Below are positions 7,690 to 15,043 of a stretch of 64,000 bases of DNA, one piece after another. Under the pieces are notes generated by a model that searched no databases, was not told the origin of the DNA, and saw nothing but the letters and a program-made list of their open reading frames with translations. Source of the DNA: Bacteroidota bacterium (GTDB taxonomy: Bacteria; Bacteroidota; Bacteroidia; Chitinophagales; Chitinophagaceae); the NCBI GenBank assembly GCA_030706735.1, contig JAUZNZ010000020.1:1-64000 (forward strand). The letters run 5' to 3'. The translations under genes and the position numbers were made by a program. Positions within the stretch are counted from its first letter, which is position 1, and each line of letters begins with the position of its first letter.

Positions 7690-10161
7690 TTAGTTGCCCC
7701 CTCCCACCTTGACGCGGTTCTGCTCTTCGCTGGCTCCGGCGTGGCGCCTGGCCGCATTGCTCTTCAGGGGCTTACCGAAGCGGTAGCTGAAGCTCAGGCT
7801 GACCTGGCGGCTATCCCTGGAATTGAAGAAGCTGGCCTCCGTCTGCTGGAAATTGATGTATCCCCGGGTTTTCTGGGTGTAGAACATGTCCCGGATGCCG
7901 AGCTTGACGCTGGCCTTGTCTTTCAGCATGCGTTTGGAGAGCGCTGCGGAAGCCTGACCCATGGGGTCGATGATGATCTGTCCTTCCACGCCCTTGGTAC
8001 GATAGAAGCCGGAGAGCTCCGCATCCCAGCCCTTGCCCAGGCTGAATTGGTTATTGATATTGAGCAGGAGATTGGTGGCCGAGACGTCCAGGTTCTCGCC
8101 ATAGAGGAAACCGGAGAATTTCGAATAGTTCAGGTTCGTATAGAGGATGGCCATCCATTGTTTGGTCACGTGCACCTGTGCGCTGACCGCGATGCCTGCA
8201 TTCTGCCTGCTGCCGATGTTTCCCCGGCGAACGATGGTCGCGTGACCCTGTTGTTCGAAGGTCTCGGTAAAGAAATTATCGGTATGGCTGTAATTGAGGG
8301 TCGTGGTCAGGAACTGCCGGTAGGTATGCGAAAACTCGATATTATTGGTGAATTGAGGCTGTAAATAGGGATTTCCGGCCTGATAGGTGTACTGGTCGAG
8401 GAAGAACAGGAAGGGATTGAGATCCTGGTAAGCGGGCCGGTCGATGCGACGGCCGTAATTGATGGTGAACTGGTTTTTGGGATTAAGCTGATAACTGATA
8501 TAGAGAGTCGGGAAAAGGTCCCCGTAACTCCTGGAAAAGGTGGAATCCCGGTTGCTTTGCGAGCCATTGCCCAGCTGGTGGCCCGAATAATTAGTATTCT
8601 CATAGCGCAGGCCGGCCTGGATCCCCCATTTGCCCGCTTGTTTGTTCAAATTGATGTAGACGGCGTTGACATTTTCACGATACAGGAAGTGATTGGTCTT
8701 CGTCGTGTCCATGTAGGGTATATTGTTGATCACATTATCATAATTGGCGATATTATCGGTGTTTACATAGCTTGTTTTGATCCCGCCCTCGAACTTGAGC
8801 GTTTTGTTGAAGGGATGGGTAAAATCCGATTTAAATGAGTAGATATTGATGGTGCTGGGGAGGTCGCCGGTGAGGATCGTCTCCCCTTTTTGGGTATAAT
8901 CGGGATTATAGGAGATATTATCGAAAAATTGACTACTGCCCGAAGCATAGCGAATATAGTCTGCGTCGGCGGTGAGCTCGGTTCCGGTGGAGTCAAATTG
9001 GTGGCTGAGGTTAAGATTGATGGAGGTATTCTTCCAAAGCGCGTCGATCCGGCTGGGAGAATATACAATCGAGTCCACCGAATTGTTCGGGTTTTCTAAA
9101 AAAATGGTGCTGCCTGACCGATCGTGCTCATGATTCTGGAATCCGCTGAGTACGAATCCGAGGGTCGTGTGCTTGTTCAGGTAGTAATCCACGCCGAATT
9201 TGAGGTTGAGGGAGGGGTTATCGAAGTGCATATGCGTCGATTGCGAAAAGATCGAATTAACGGTCTTTGCCGGGGTGGTATCCAGGTATTTACGCGTAAT
9301 ATCCAACTGTTGAAACCCCGCCCAGCGAGAGTATCCTCCATTCAGGAACAGGTTGAACTTGCCGGTACGGTAGTTCAGGTTCAGGCTTCCGCTTGGCTTG
9401 GGGTAAACGCCCTGGGTATGGGTGAGCATGACGCTGCCGTTGAAGCCCTGCATCTTATTCTTCTTCGTTTTGATATTGATAATGCCCGAGTTGCCTGAGG
9501 CATCGTATTTGGCAGAGGGGTTGGTCATGAGTTCGATCTGGTCGATGGCGGAGGCGGGCAGGCTTTTCAGGTAGCTGGCCAGCTGCGCCGCGGAGAGGTA
9601 GGTCGGTTTGTTATCGATCATGATCATCACGCCCTGCTTGCCTTTCAGGCTGATATTATCGTCCTTGTCCACGGTCACGCCGGGGGATTTCTCCAGCACG
9701 TCCATGGCGGTCGAGCCCGCGTTGGATGGGGACGCATCGACATTGATGACCATGCGATCGGCCTTCTGCTCGATGAATGGCTTTTTGCCGATGACGGCGA
9801 TGGCTGCGAGCTCTTTGGCGCTTTGTTCCAGTACGATCGGTTTGAGGTCGACCGAAGGAGCGGAAGCAGAGATCTCGGCGGCGGGGAGATGAACGCTATT
9901 ATGATTTACCGCGGTTGCCGTAAGGAGGTATTTGCCTTCCGGGAGGGAAAGGAATTCGAAATGGCCGGTCTTGTCCGAGGCCGTGCGTCCGACCAGCGAA
10001 GAATCCTTCGCTGACAGGAGGGTAAGGGTGGCCGATTGGATGGCCCGATGGGTGCCGTCCTGGATCGTTCCGGTCAGTTTTCCCGGGTTTTGCTGGGCGA
10101 GGGCGGTGATCGAGGCCTGTGCGGCGATCAGAACAGTCAGTATGGTCTTTAAGGAATTCAT
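7690..10161 (-). CDS. TonB-dependent outer-membrane receptor, OMP_b-brl_3 type
   Basis: Outer-membrane protein of 823 residues. A signal peptide (residues 1-22, ending in ALAQ) is followed by a carboxypeptidase-regulatory-like beta domain (about 25-115, GKLTGTIQDG...), a plug domain (about 125-230, with DVLEKSPGVTVD and IKTKKNK) and a beta-barrel to the C-terminus. This architecture is typical of the Bacteroidota family PF14905, whose members import unknown ligands with TonB energy. No SusD partner or regulator follows, so a SusCD glycan system is unlikely. Upstream (10179-10234) there are three GTACT/AGTAC half-sites that could be regulatory. Confidence 0.88.
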   Translation of the reverse strand: MNSLKTILTVLIAAQASITALAQQNPGKLTGTIQDGTHRAIQSATLTLLSAKDSSLVGRTASDKTGHFEFLSLPEGKYLLTATAVNHNSVHLPAAEISASAPSVDLKPIVLEQSAKELAAIAVIGKKPFIEQKADRMVINVDASPSNAGSTAMDVLEKSPGVTVDKDDNISLKGKQGVMIMIDNKPTYLSAAQLASYLKSLPASAIDQIELMTNPSAKYDASGNSGIINIKTKKNKMQGFNGSVMLTHTQGVYPKPSGSLNLNYRTGKFNLFLNGGYSRWAGFQQLDITRKYLDTTPAKTVNSIFSQSTHMHFDNPSLNLKFGVDYYLNKHTTLGFVLSGFQNHEHDRSGSTIFLENPNNSVDSIVYSPSRIDALWKNTSINLNLSHQFDSTGTELTADADYIRYASGSSQFFDNISYNPDYTQKGETILTGDLPSTINIYSFKSDFTHPFNKTLKFEGGIKTSYVNTDNIANYDNVINNIPYMDTTKTNHFLYRENVNAVYINLNKQAGKWGIQAGLRYENTNYSGHQLGNGSQSNRDSTFSRSYGDLFPTLYISYQLNPKNQFTINYGRRIDRPAYQDLNPFLFFLDQYTYQAGNPYLQPQFTNNIEFSHTYRQFLTTTLNYSHTDNFFTETFEQQGHATIVRRGNIGSRQNAGIAVSAQVHVTKQWMAILYTNLNYSKFSGFLYGENLDVSATNLLLNINNQFSLGKGWDAELSGFYRTKGVEGQIIIDPMGQASAALSKRMLKDKASVKLGIRDMFYTQKTRGYINFQQTEASFFNSRDSRQVSLSFSYRFGKPLKSNAARRHAGASEEQNRVKVGGGN

Positions 10162-10178
10162 AAATCTTTTTATTAATA

Positions 10179-10234
10179 AGTACTATTCGTTAAATATTAC
10201 AAGACAAAGATTGGTACTTTATATTGCATAGTAC
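10179..10234 (-). promoter_or_regulatory. GTACT/AGTAC half-sites upstream of the TonB receptor
   Basis: AGTACT (10179-10184), GTACT (10214-10218) and AGTAC (10230-10234) lie in the 194-bp gap upstream of the receptor gene; the last two form an inverted pair with an 11-nt loop. The first is a self-complementary 6-mer only 18 nt from the start codon. Operator function is a guess based on position and symmetry. Confidence 0.25.
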
Positions 10235-10354
10235 ATTGTTTTGTGTCGGAAGGCCGAATTCATTGATGATTGGCGAATCCGGTGGGTTCATCGTATAGGA
10301 CGAGCTGCCCTGAATGGGGTTACAAAAAGGCGGGCATTAAGGATGAAAGGAGGC

Positions 10355-11686
10355 TTAACGGGTTGAAAGGCCAGGCGGCTGAGAGGGCGGCGACAGTGGC
10401 GCCGGCGGCGGCGAGGTTTTCGCGCGGCGGCGCAGCAGTACATAGATCAAGATGCCGGCTATGACCAGGAGGGACGAGATGATCTCGGCCTGGGTCGGGT
10501 GAAAACCGAAGATATCATATTTGGTATTTACCCGGATCTTCTCAATGAAGAACCGCTCAATGCCGTTCACGAACAGGTAGACGGCAAATAAGGTCCCTGG
10601 CACGGTCATGCGTTTGCGCAGGCTCCAAAGCAGGAAGAAGAGGATCAGGCAGGCCACGGTCTCATAGAAAGGCGTGGGAAACACGGGCAGGGGCAGGTGG
10701 GCGCAAAAATTCCCTTCGCATCCGGGAATGTGCAGGCCCTGGCCGATAACGTTGTGCGGGTAGGAATAGGCGTAGGTCCAATTGGGCAAGAAGGATGGCG
10801 CTTTGGCATAGATATAGGGCACTTTGTCAAGAGACCCGAATTGCTCCACGTAGAACGGCCTGTTCTGTTCCAGCACGCGAAGGGCGTCTCCGTGGAGAGC
10901 CAGTACCGATTTACCATTGGGATCGCTTACATAGGCGCTATTGACGATACCCCAGTCGCCGTCCCCGGCGACCTGGCAACCGATCCGGCCGACGGCGTAG
11001 GCCAGCATCAATGCCGGGGCGGCCGCGTCATTCAGGTACCAAAATCCAATGCCGTGTTTCCTGGCATAATACCAGATCGCGAGTGCGGCGCAAATGAGCC
11101 CTCCGTAGAAGGTAAGCCCGCTGAAAGAGAAAAGCGATCCGAGGGGATTTTTGACAAAATCGCCCCAAGTTTCGAGACTATTGAAGATTTTTGCCCCCAA
11201 AAAGCCAAAAAGTGCGGCAAATATGGTAAGATCCCCTACCCTGTCGTGGGGCCAGATCCGGATCGTTTTTTCTTGCGGTTCGGGCAACTTCTGTTTGTTC
11301 TTTTCCACCCATTTCATGCCCGCGAGCAACAAACCTAAAATAAGCCCTGCCGACCAGCTGCCTTCCAGGGAAGTGATATAATCCTGGGGATTATCGGCCA
11401 GCGGGCTGCTGGAAAGGAACAATCCGATGATCTTGTATCCCAATATGAAGCCGAGCAGGAAGTTCAGCACGAGTTCAGAAACGCTGGCGGGCCTGCCGAT
11501 GATCACCATTTCATCCTTGCCTGCCAGGAGGCCTTCACGCTCTTTGCGCAGCAATTCCCTGGAAAGAAGGAGGGCCGCAGCCACAAAGGCCAGGGCAACG
11601 AAAAAACCAAAGGAGTTGATGAAACGAAGGAATCCAGGGGCCCGCCCGAACAAGTCTTTGCAAGCGTAATACAGGTTGGGATACAT
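10355..11686 (-). CDS. lgt: Prolipoprotein diacylglyceryl transferase, long form
   Basis: Inner-membrane enzyme that moves a diacylglyceryl group from phosphatidylglycerol to the lipobox cysteine of prolipoproteins, the first step in lipoprotein maturation. Support: a polytopic protein with FYGGLICAALAIWYYARKHG, YAVGRIGCQVAGDGDWG (the Lgt signature region) and a C-terminal FYETVACLILFFLLWSLRKR. At 443 residues it is much longer than the 260-290 residues of E. coli-type Lgt, with extra membrane segments at the N-terminus and an insert in the middle, a form common in Bacteroidota. ATG at 11686 is chosen because it lies 22 nt after a canonical -7 box; longer upstream extensions would run through that promoter. 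Confidence 0.9.
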   Translation of the reverse strand: MYPNLYYACKDLFGRAPGFLRFINSFGFFVALAFVAAALLLSRELLRKEREGLLAGKDEMVIIGRPASVSELVLNFLLGFILGYKIIGLFLSSSPLADNPQDYITSLEGSWSAGLILGLLLAGMKWVEKNKQKLPEPQEKTIRIWPHDRVGDLTIFAALFGFLGAKIFNSLETWGDFVKNPLGSLFSFSGLTFYGGLICAALAIWYYARKHGIGFWYLNDAAAPALMLAYAVGRIGCQVAGDGDWGIVNSAYVSDPNGKSVLALHGDALRVLEQNRPFYVEQFGSLDKVPYIYAKAPSFLPNWTYAYSYPHNVIGQGLHIPGCEGNFCAHLPLPVFPTPFYETVACLILFFLLWSLRKRMTVPGTLFAVYLFVNGIERFFIEKIRVNTKYDIFGFHPTQAEIISSLLVIAGILIYVLLRRRAKTSPPPAPLSPPSQPPGLSTR

Positions 11687-11707
11687 AACGTTAATAGGTG
11701 AAGGATG

Positions 11708-11737
11708 CAAACCTACATTAAAATGCTGAATAGACAA
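11708..11737 (-). promoter_or_regulatory. Promoter of lgt
   Basis: TAGGTTTG (11708-11715) matches TAnnTTTG exactly; TTG (11735-11737) stands 19 nt upstream. The start codon is 22 nt beyond the -7 box. The match supports the short start for lgt. Confidence 0.7.
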
Positions 11738-11780
11738 GTGCCCGAAATAGGCATGGCGGGATTGGCATTTCCCAAATAAT

Positions 11781-11889
11781 TTTTCCACACACGCAATAAA
11801 TTGGGAATTCTCGTTCCACAAAATTGTTCCACGTGGAGCATTTTCCTGCCGAAAGTTCCGTCTGTACTGCTTTTTCTGCATTATCCACA
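11781..11889 (+). other. DnaA-box-like cluster in a 337-bp non-coding region
   Basis: The gap between lgt and the bacilliredoxin gene (11687-12023) holds no convincing gene. It contains TTATCCACA at 11881-11889, identical to the classical DnaA box; TTTTCCACA at 11781-11789 (one mismatch); and CGTTCCACA at 11812-11820 (two mismatches), all in the same orientation. A parS-like palindrome lies between them. DnaA titration, control of a promoter or a replication-linked site are possible. Direction of the nearby ribosomal genes does not favour a chromosome origin here. Confidence 0.35.
11825..11840. promoter_or_regulatory. parS-like palindrome
   Basis: TGTTCCACGTGGAGCA differs from a perfect 16-bp palindrome at one base and from the widespread ParB site TGTTTCACGTGAAACA at three, two of which are a symmetric pair. 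The half-site GTTCCAC is repeated at 11813-11819. A ParB binding site is possible; no parA or parB gene is in the window. Confidence 0.35.
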
Positions 11890-11959
11890 AAAGGGCATAA
11901 CTTTTCGAGGCCCGGCGCGACGGAAAGGGCTAAACGCGACGGAGAGGGGCCTAAATAAC

Positions 11960-11986
11960 AAAAACCCCTCCTGGAAACAGGAAGGG
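11960..11986 (-). terminator. Rho-independent terminator after the bacilliredoxin gene
   Basis: On the minus strand a 9-bp stem (11978-11986 with 11965-11973, one G-U pair) with a 4-nt loop is followed by a run of Ts, 38 nt after the bacilliredoxin stop codon. Confidence 0.8.
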
Positions 11987-12023
11987 TCTTGAACAAAGCT
12001 GAACTAACTCAGCAAGTCTTTCA

Positions 12024-12437
12024 TCAACAGTATTCTTCAAATGCGGCGATCAGGTTATGGGCGATCAGTTGGGCGGGCCGGCCTTCGATCTGATGCCTTT
12101 CGATCATATGCACCAGCTGTCCGTCCTTAAAAAGGGCGATGGCCGGCGAGGAAGGCGGGTAAGGAAGGAGGTGCTCGCGGATCTTATTGATCGCCTCCAC
12201 ATCGAATCCGGCAAAACTGGTCGTCAGATAGTCGGGTTTCTTTGGGCTATTGGCTACGGCCATCAATACGCCCGGACGAGCCGAACCCGCGGAACAGCCG
12301 CAAACCGAATTGACCATGACCAGGGTCGTCCCTGATTTATTTAGCTGCTGATCGACCTCGGATGGAGTCAACAGTTCATTGAAGCCATTGTCGGTCAGCT
12401 CTTCTTTCATCGGTATTACTATTTCCCGGGGATACAT
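12024..12437 (-). CDS. BrxA/BrxB-family bacilliredoxin
   Basis: Small cytoplasmic thioredoxin-fold protein of 137 residues. The VNSVCGCSAG motif (C46-G-C48) is the defining CGC active site of the YphP/YqiW family, which removes bacillithiol from oxidised proteins in Firmicutes and Bacteroidota. Length and the conserved tail (EGRPAQLIAHNLIAAFEEYC) fit. It is divergent from hsp20 across a 241-bp region rich in repeats, which could couple both genes to protein-damage or redox stress. A TAATTTTG box lies 30 nt before the start codon and a terminator follows the gene. Confidence 0.92.
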   Translation of the reverse strand: MYPREIVIPMKEELTDNGFNELLTPSEVDQQLNKSGTTLVMVNSVCGCSAGSARPGVLMAVANSPKKPDYLTTSFAGFDVEAINKIREHLLPYPPSSPAIALFKDGQLVHMIERHQIEGRPAQLIAHNLIAAFEEYC

Positions 12438-12467
12438 TTGTTTATTTTTTTAGGTGTAATTAACAAC

Positions 12468-12475
12468 CAAAATTA
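12468..12475 (-). promoter_or_regulatory. -7 box of the bacilliredoxin gene
   Basis: TAATTTTG on the minus strand is an exact TAnnTTTG match 30 nt before the start codon. No TTG is found at the usual distance upstream, so activation by a bound regulator is possible. Confidence 0.5.
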
Positions 12476-12501
12476 GGCAAAAAGGTTGATCTCCATCCCA
12501 T

Positions 12502-12576
12502 TTTGACCCGAAATAGGAACAAATGTCATGTCTACTGCCAAAATATGCAAAAATGTCATGTTTCCTGAGGGTCAAA
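12502..12576. promoter_or_regulatory. Nested repeats between bacilliredoxin and hsp20
   Basis: AAATGTCATGT occurs twice, at 12521-12531 and 12551-12561, exactly 30 bp apart (about three helical turns). This pair is enclosed by the inverted repeat TTTGACCC (12502-12509) and GGGTCAAA (12569-12576). The arrangement suggests paired regulator binding on one DNA face with a possible loop or second operator. No homologous published site is known to me. Confidence 0.45.
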
Positions 12577-12678
12577 TTGACGAAAATTCCGAAAAATGGC
12601 GATTTTGGCCTGACAAAAGGCAATGGTATATCATTTGTTCCTTCCCTTGCAGCAAACACTATTTGATTTAACCTATAA

Positions 12679-13122
12679 ATGAATTTTATGCCAGTCAATT
12701 TCCAACACAACAACTCGGGTCACAATATCCTTTCAAACCTGGTTGACGAACTGTTCTATGAGATCCCTGCCACCCTGGGGAGGGAATGGAATTCCGCTTT
12801 TCCCCCGGTGAACATCCATGAATCGAAGGATGCTTATCACCTGGAGCTGAGCGCACCCGGCCGTAACAAGGAAGACTTTTCCATCAATATCGACAATGGC
12901 CAATTGACCATCAGCTTCGATAAAAAGGAAGAACCCAAGTCGGACGATTATAAGACGATCAGGAAGGAATTCTCCTTCAAAGGATTCAAACGCACGTTCA
13001 ATCTCGACGAACGCATCGATACGACCGCCATTCAGGCCAAGTATGAAGGTGGCGTGCTAAAACTTTACCTGCCCAAGAAAGAGCAGTCTAAGGAAAGTTC
13101 AAAAACGATCTTCGTTTCATAA
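12679..13122 (+). CDS. Small heat shock protein, Hsp20/alpha-crystallin family
   Basis: ATP-independent cytoplasmic chaperone that holds unfolding proteins. The 147-residue protein has an N-terminal arm, an alpha-crystallin domain from about residue 43 (FPPVNIHESKDAYHLELSAPG) to about 136, and the typical ELSAPGRNKEDF and EGGVLKLYLPKKE motifs. The N-terminus starts NFMPVNFQHNN; a second ATG three codons in is an alternative. It is divergent from a bacilliredoxin and preceded by nested direct and inverted repeats that could form its stress control. A strong hairpin terminator ends the transcript. Confidence 0.94.
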   Translation: MNFMPVNFQHNNSGHNILSNLVDELFYEIPATLGREWNSAFPPVNIHESKDAYHLELSAPGRNKEDFSINIDNGQLTISFDKKEEPKSDDYKTIRKEFSFKGFKRTFNLDERIDTTAIQAKYEGGVLKLYLPKKEQSKESSKTIFVS

Positions 13123-13148
13123 GCATAAGCAGCAGTTGGTTTTGGTTT

Positions 13149-13181
13149 AGCAAGGCGCCCCTCGTGGGCGCTTTTGCTTTT
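13149..13181 (+). terminator. Rho-independent terminator of hsp20
   Basis: GCGCCC (13155-13160), a 5-nt loop and GGGCGC (13166-13171) are flanked by a further AGCAA/TTGCT pairing and followed by a T-rich run. It lies about 27 nt after the hsp20 stop codon. Confidence 0.85.
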
Positions 13182-13244
13182 GTCTCCCGATTGCGTTAAT
13201 TTCGCCGTTTATCAACTTATTGTCCAATAATCTATCGACCACAC

Positions 13245-14528
13245 ATGTTTAAATCCGAGCAAGTCACATCGTTCAGGCTGTTGGTATTGATAGGCATGAT
13301 CAGTTCTCTTAACGCATTTTCTCAGGACGCCGCATTGCATCCGCCGTTGCCGGCGCGTGATACGACGAGAGTCGAGGACAGTACGCTCCGCATCCGCAAT
13401 CTCAATCCTTATTTCACCCTGCATGTCGATTCCACGCTAAGTTATCAACTGGAGATCAACCGCGATCCGGCCCGTTATTTCTTCTTCATGAAGAATGCTC
13501 CGGTGGGGCTGAGGATACGAGAGAACGGTCTGTTGAGCTTTAAGGCGGACAAGGCTTATTTTCTTTCCGGCAAACTCAAGTACGACCAGGAATACAAGGT
13601 TCGCATCGGGGTTCAAAACCTGAACGATCCGGCCGACCGCGTGGATACCTCCTTCACGCTGGTATTTTTCACGACGGAGATCATCCCTTCGCATGTCAAG
13701 CCCACGGTGAGCAATGTACTGTATATGGATGAGGGCGATACCATCAGTTTCCGGTTGCAATGCGAGACAGGAACCTATCCGATCGAGAGCATCAACTTTT
13801 ACTCCAATATCCCCATCAAGACGAATTCCGAGATCAAGGGGTGCAACGATAATTTCACGTGGTCACCGCCCTACGATTTCGTCAAGGAGACCGATTCCTC
13901 CAAACAGAAGCTCCTCCTGCTCTATTTCGTAGGCACCAATAAGATATTCATGCGTGACACGGCGACGATCCGCATCTATGTCAAGGACGCCCTCAACTAT
14001 CCCTATGAGGTGATGGAGTACAATCAGACGTTGAGGAATATCAACACGTATATATTGCGGTTGAAGTACGCCTTTTTCCAACTGGACAAGAAGGTAAAGA
14101 AAACGAAGAATACCAGGACGGATTTCGACATGAGTACGGCTACGACCGCTCTGGGCGGCACGGTACTCTCTTCTGCCACCAGTACGGGCGCTCAGAATGC
14201 CGGCAAGATCCTGCCGAGTGTCGGGGTTGCTTTGGTGCCGGTAAAGGAAACGGTAGCGCCGCCGCTTACCGCGGAACAAAACCAGGCCGGGCTCGTACGG
14301 TCCTCCATCAAACGGCTCGATTATACCATGCGCGACAATGCGTTGGTCGGCGAAAAGGACATGGAGATCACCAAGAAGATCGCCACCCTGAAGAACGAGT
14401 TGAAGCAAACCCAGGTTCAGCTGATCGATGTTCCCCTCGAGGAGACGACGTCGATGACAGAGGAGCAACTGAATGCCTACTTCGACAATCCCAAGGTCAA
14501 CAAGAAGTACCGGCTGAAGAAACATTAA
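13245..14528 (+). CDS. Secreted protein of unknown function
   Basis: A 427-residue protein not recognised by family. The first 27 residues form a signal peptide (LLVLIGMISSLNAFSQ), so it is exported. The middle (about 55-270) is rich in beta-strand-like sequence with repeated patterns such as DSTLSYQLEINRDP and MDEGDTISFRLQCETGTYPIESINFYS, resembling Ig- or cadherin-like modules in periplasmic proteins. The last 150 residues include a basic KKVKKTKNTR stretch, an Ala/Thr/Ser-rich linker and a charged, probably helical region. A TAATTTCG box (one mismatch) with TTTG 20 nt upstream lies at about 13173-13204. Confidence 0.7.
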   Translation: MFKSEQVTSFRLLVLIGMISSLNAFSQDAALHPPLPARDTTRVEDSTLRIRNLNPYFTLHVDSTLSYQLEINRDPARYFFFMKNAPVGLRIRENGLLSFKADKAYFLSGKLKYDQEYKVRIGVQNLNDPADRVDTSFTLVFFTTEIIPSHVKPTVSNVLYMDEGDTISFRLQCETGTYPIESINFYSNIPIKTNSEIKGCNDNFTWSPPYDFVKETDSSKQKLLLLYFVGTNKIFMRDTATIRIYVKDALNYPYEVMEYNQTLRNINTYILRLKYAFFQLDKKVKKTKNTRTDFDMSTATTALGGTVLSSATSTGAQNAGKILPSVGVALVPVKETVAPPLTAEQNQAGLVRSSIKRLDYTMRDNALVGEKDMEITKKIATLKNELKQTQVQLIDVPLEETTSMTEEQLNAYFDNPKVNKKYRLKKH

Positions 14529-14581
14529 AGCCTGATTTTGGAACGGTTCTTGCGATTTTAATATGCTTTTAATGTTCAAAC

Positions 14582-14890
14582 ATGGACAAGTCCCTTGAAG
14601 ATGTGCCGGTCGCGACCCTTCGGAAATTACTTATCGAGGAAGTAAAGGAGTTTATCATTTGTCTGGACAAGAGCCCGTTGGAAGATTTGCATAAAATGAA
14701 ACTTCGGCTGAAAATGATCTTTACCCTGATTTCCGAAAAAGAAAAAACGCATGAGTTTCCTTTAGTTTGGGGAAAAAATTCTACTCCCAGCGGGAAAACT
14801 GTTCCCCAAGAGAACGATAAGACCGATACCCGATCGTTCCCTGACTTTTTGGAAAACCTGATCAGCCAGCGAACGTCGCAACGATTATAA
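14582..14890 (+). CDS. Small unknown protein, probably helical
   Basis: A 102-residue cytoplasmic protein without signal peptide or membrane segment. The first 60 residues are likely helical and charged (ATLRKLLIEEVKEFIICLDKS, then LHKMKLRLKMIFTLI); the rest is polar and probably disordered. No family recognised. It begins 53 nt after the previous gene, in the same direction, and a clear terminator follows at 14997, which supports a real transcript. It could be a small adaptor or regulatory protein; nothing in the sequence shows a function. Confidence 0.55.
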   Translation: MDKSLEDVPVATLRKLLIEEVKEFIICLDKSPLEDLHKMKLRLKMIFTLISEKEKTHEFPLVWGKNSTPSGKTVPQENDKTDTRSFPDFLENLISQRTSQRL

Positions 14891-14996
14891 AAAATATTGT
14901 TAAGGAATTCGCCGTGCGCGGGGAAGGATGGCGAGGGATGGCCCGGTATTTGAATTAGTTTAGTCTGTTTTTAGAAGTTTGGAATTGAACACGCCA

Positions 14997-15023
14997 GGTA
15001 GGAATAAAATCCTACCTTTTTTT
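14997..15023 (+). terminator. Rho-independent terminator
   Basis: GGTAGGA (14997-15003) and TCCTACC (15010-15016) form a perfect 7-bp stem with a 6-nt loop, followed by seven Ts. It lies 106 nt past the small gene ending at 14890 and before the convergent arginine decarboxylase gene. Confidence 0.88.
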
Positions 15024-15043
15024 GTGCGCGGCGGTCAACCGGA

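Noticed and set aside
11781-11889. Chromosomal replication origin
   Set aside because: Only one exact DnaA box, no dnaA or other origin-linked gene, and highly expressed ribosomal genes on both sides run in the same direction. Reported only as parS-like/DnaA-like sites.
11718-11996. 92-codon minus-strand reading frame between lgt and the bacilliredoxin gene
   Set aside because: It runs across the bacilliredoxin terminator, the parS-like palindrome and the DnaA-box-like sites, and its protein has no recognisable features. The gap reads better as regulatory DNA.
12605-12623. Sigma-54-like promoter (TTGGCC...GGCA) before hsp20
   Set aside because: The GG-to-GC distance is one base too long and several consensus bases are missing.
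12450-12713. 87-codon minus-strand reading frame upstream of the bacilliredoxin gene
   Set aside because: It covers the divergent promoter region; its internal repeat (HDIFAYFGS, HDICSYFGS) is only a translation of the 30-bp-spaced DNA repeats, and it overlaps the hsp20 start.
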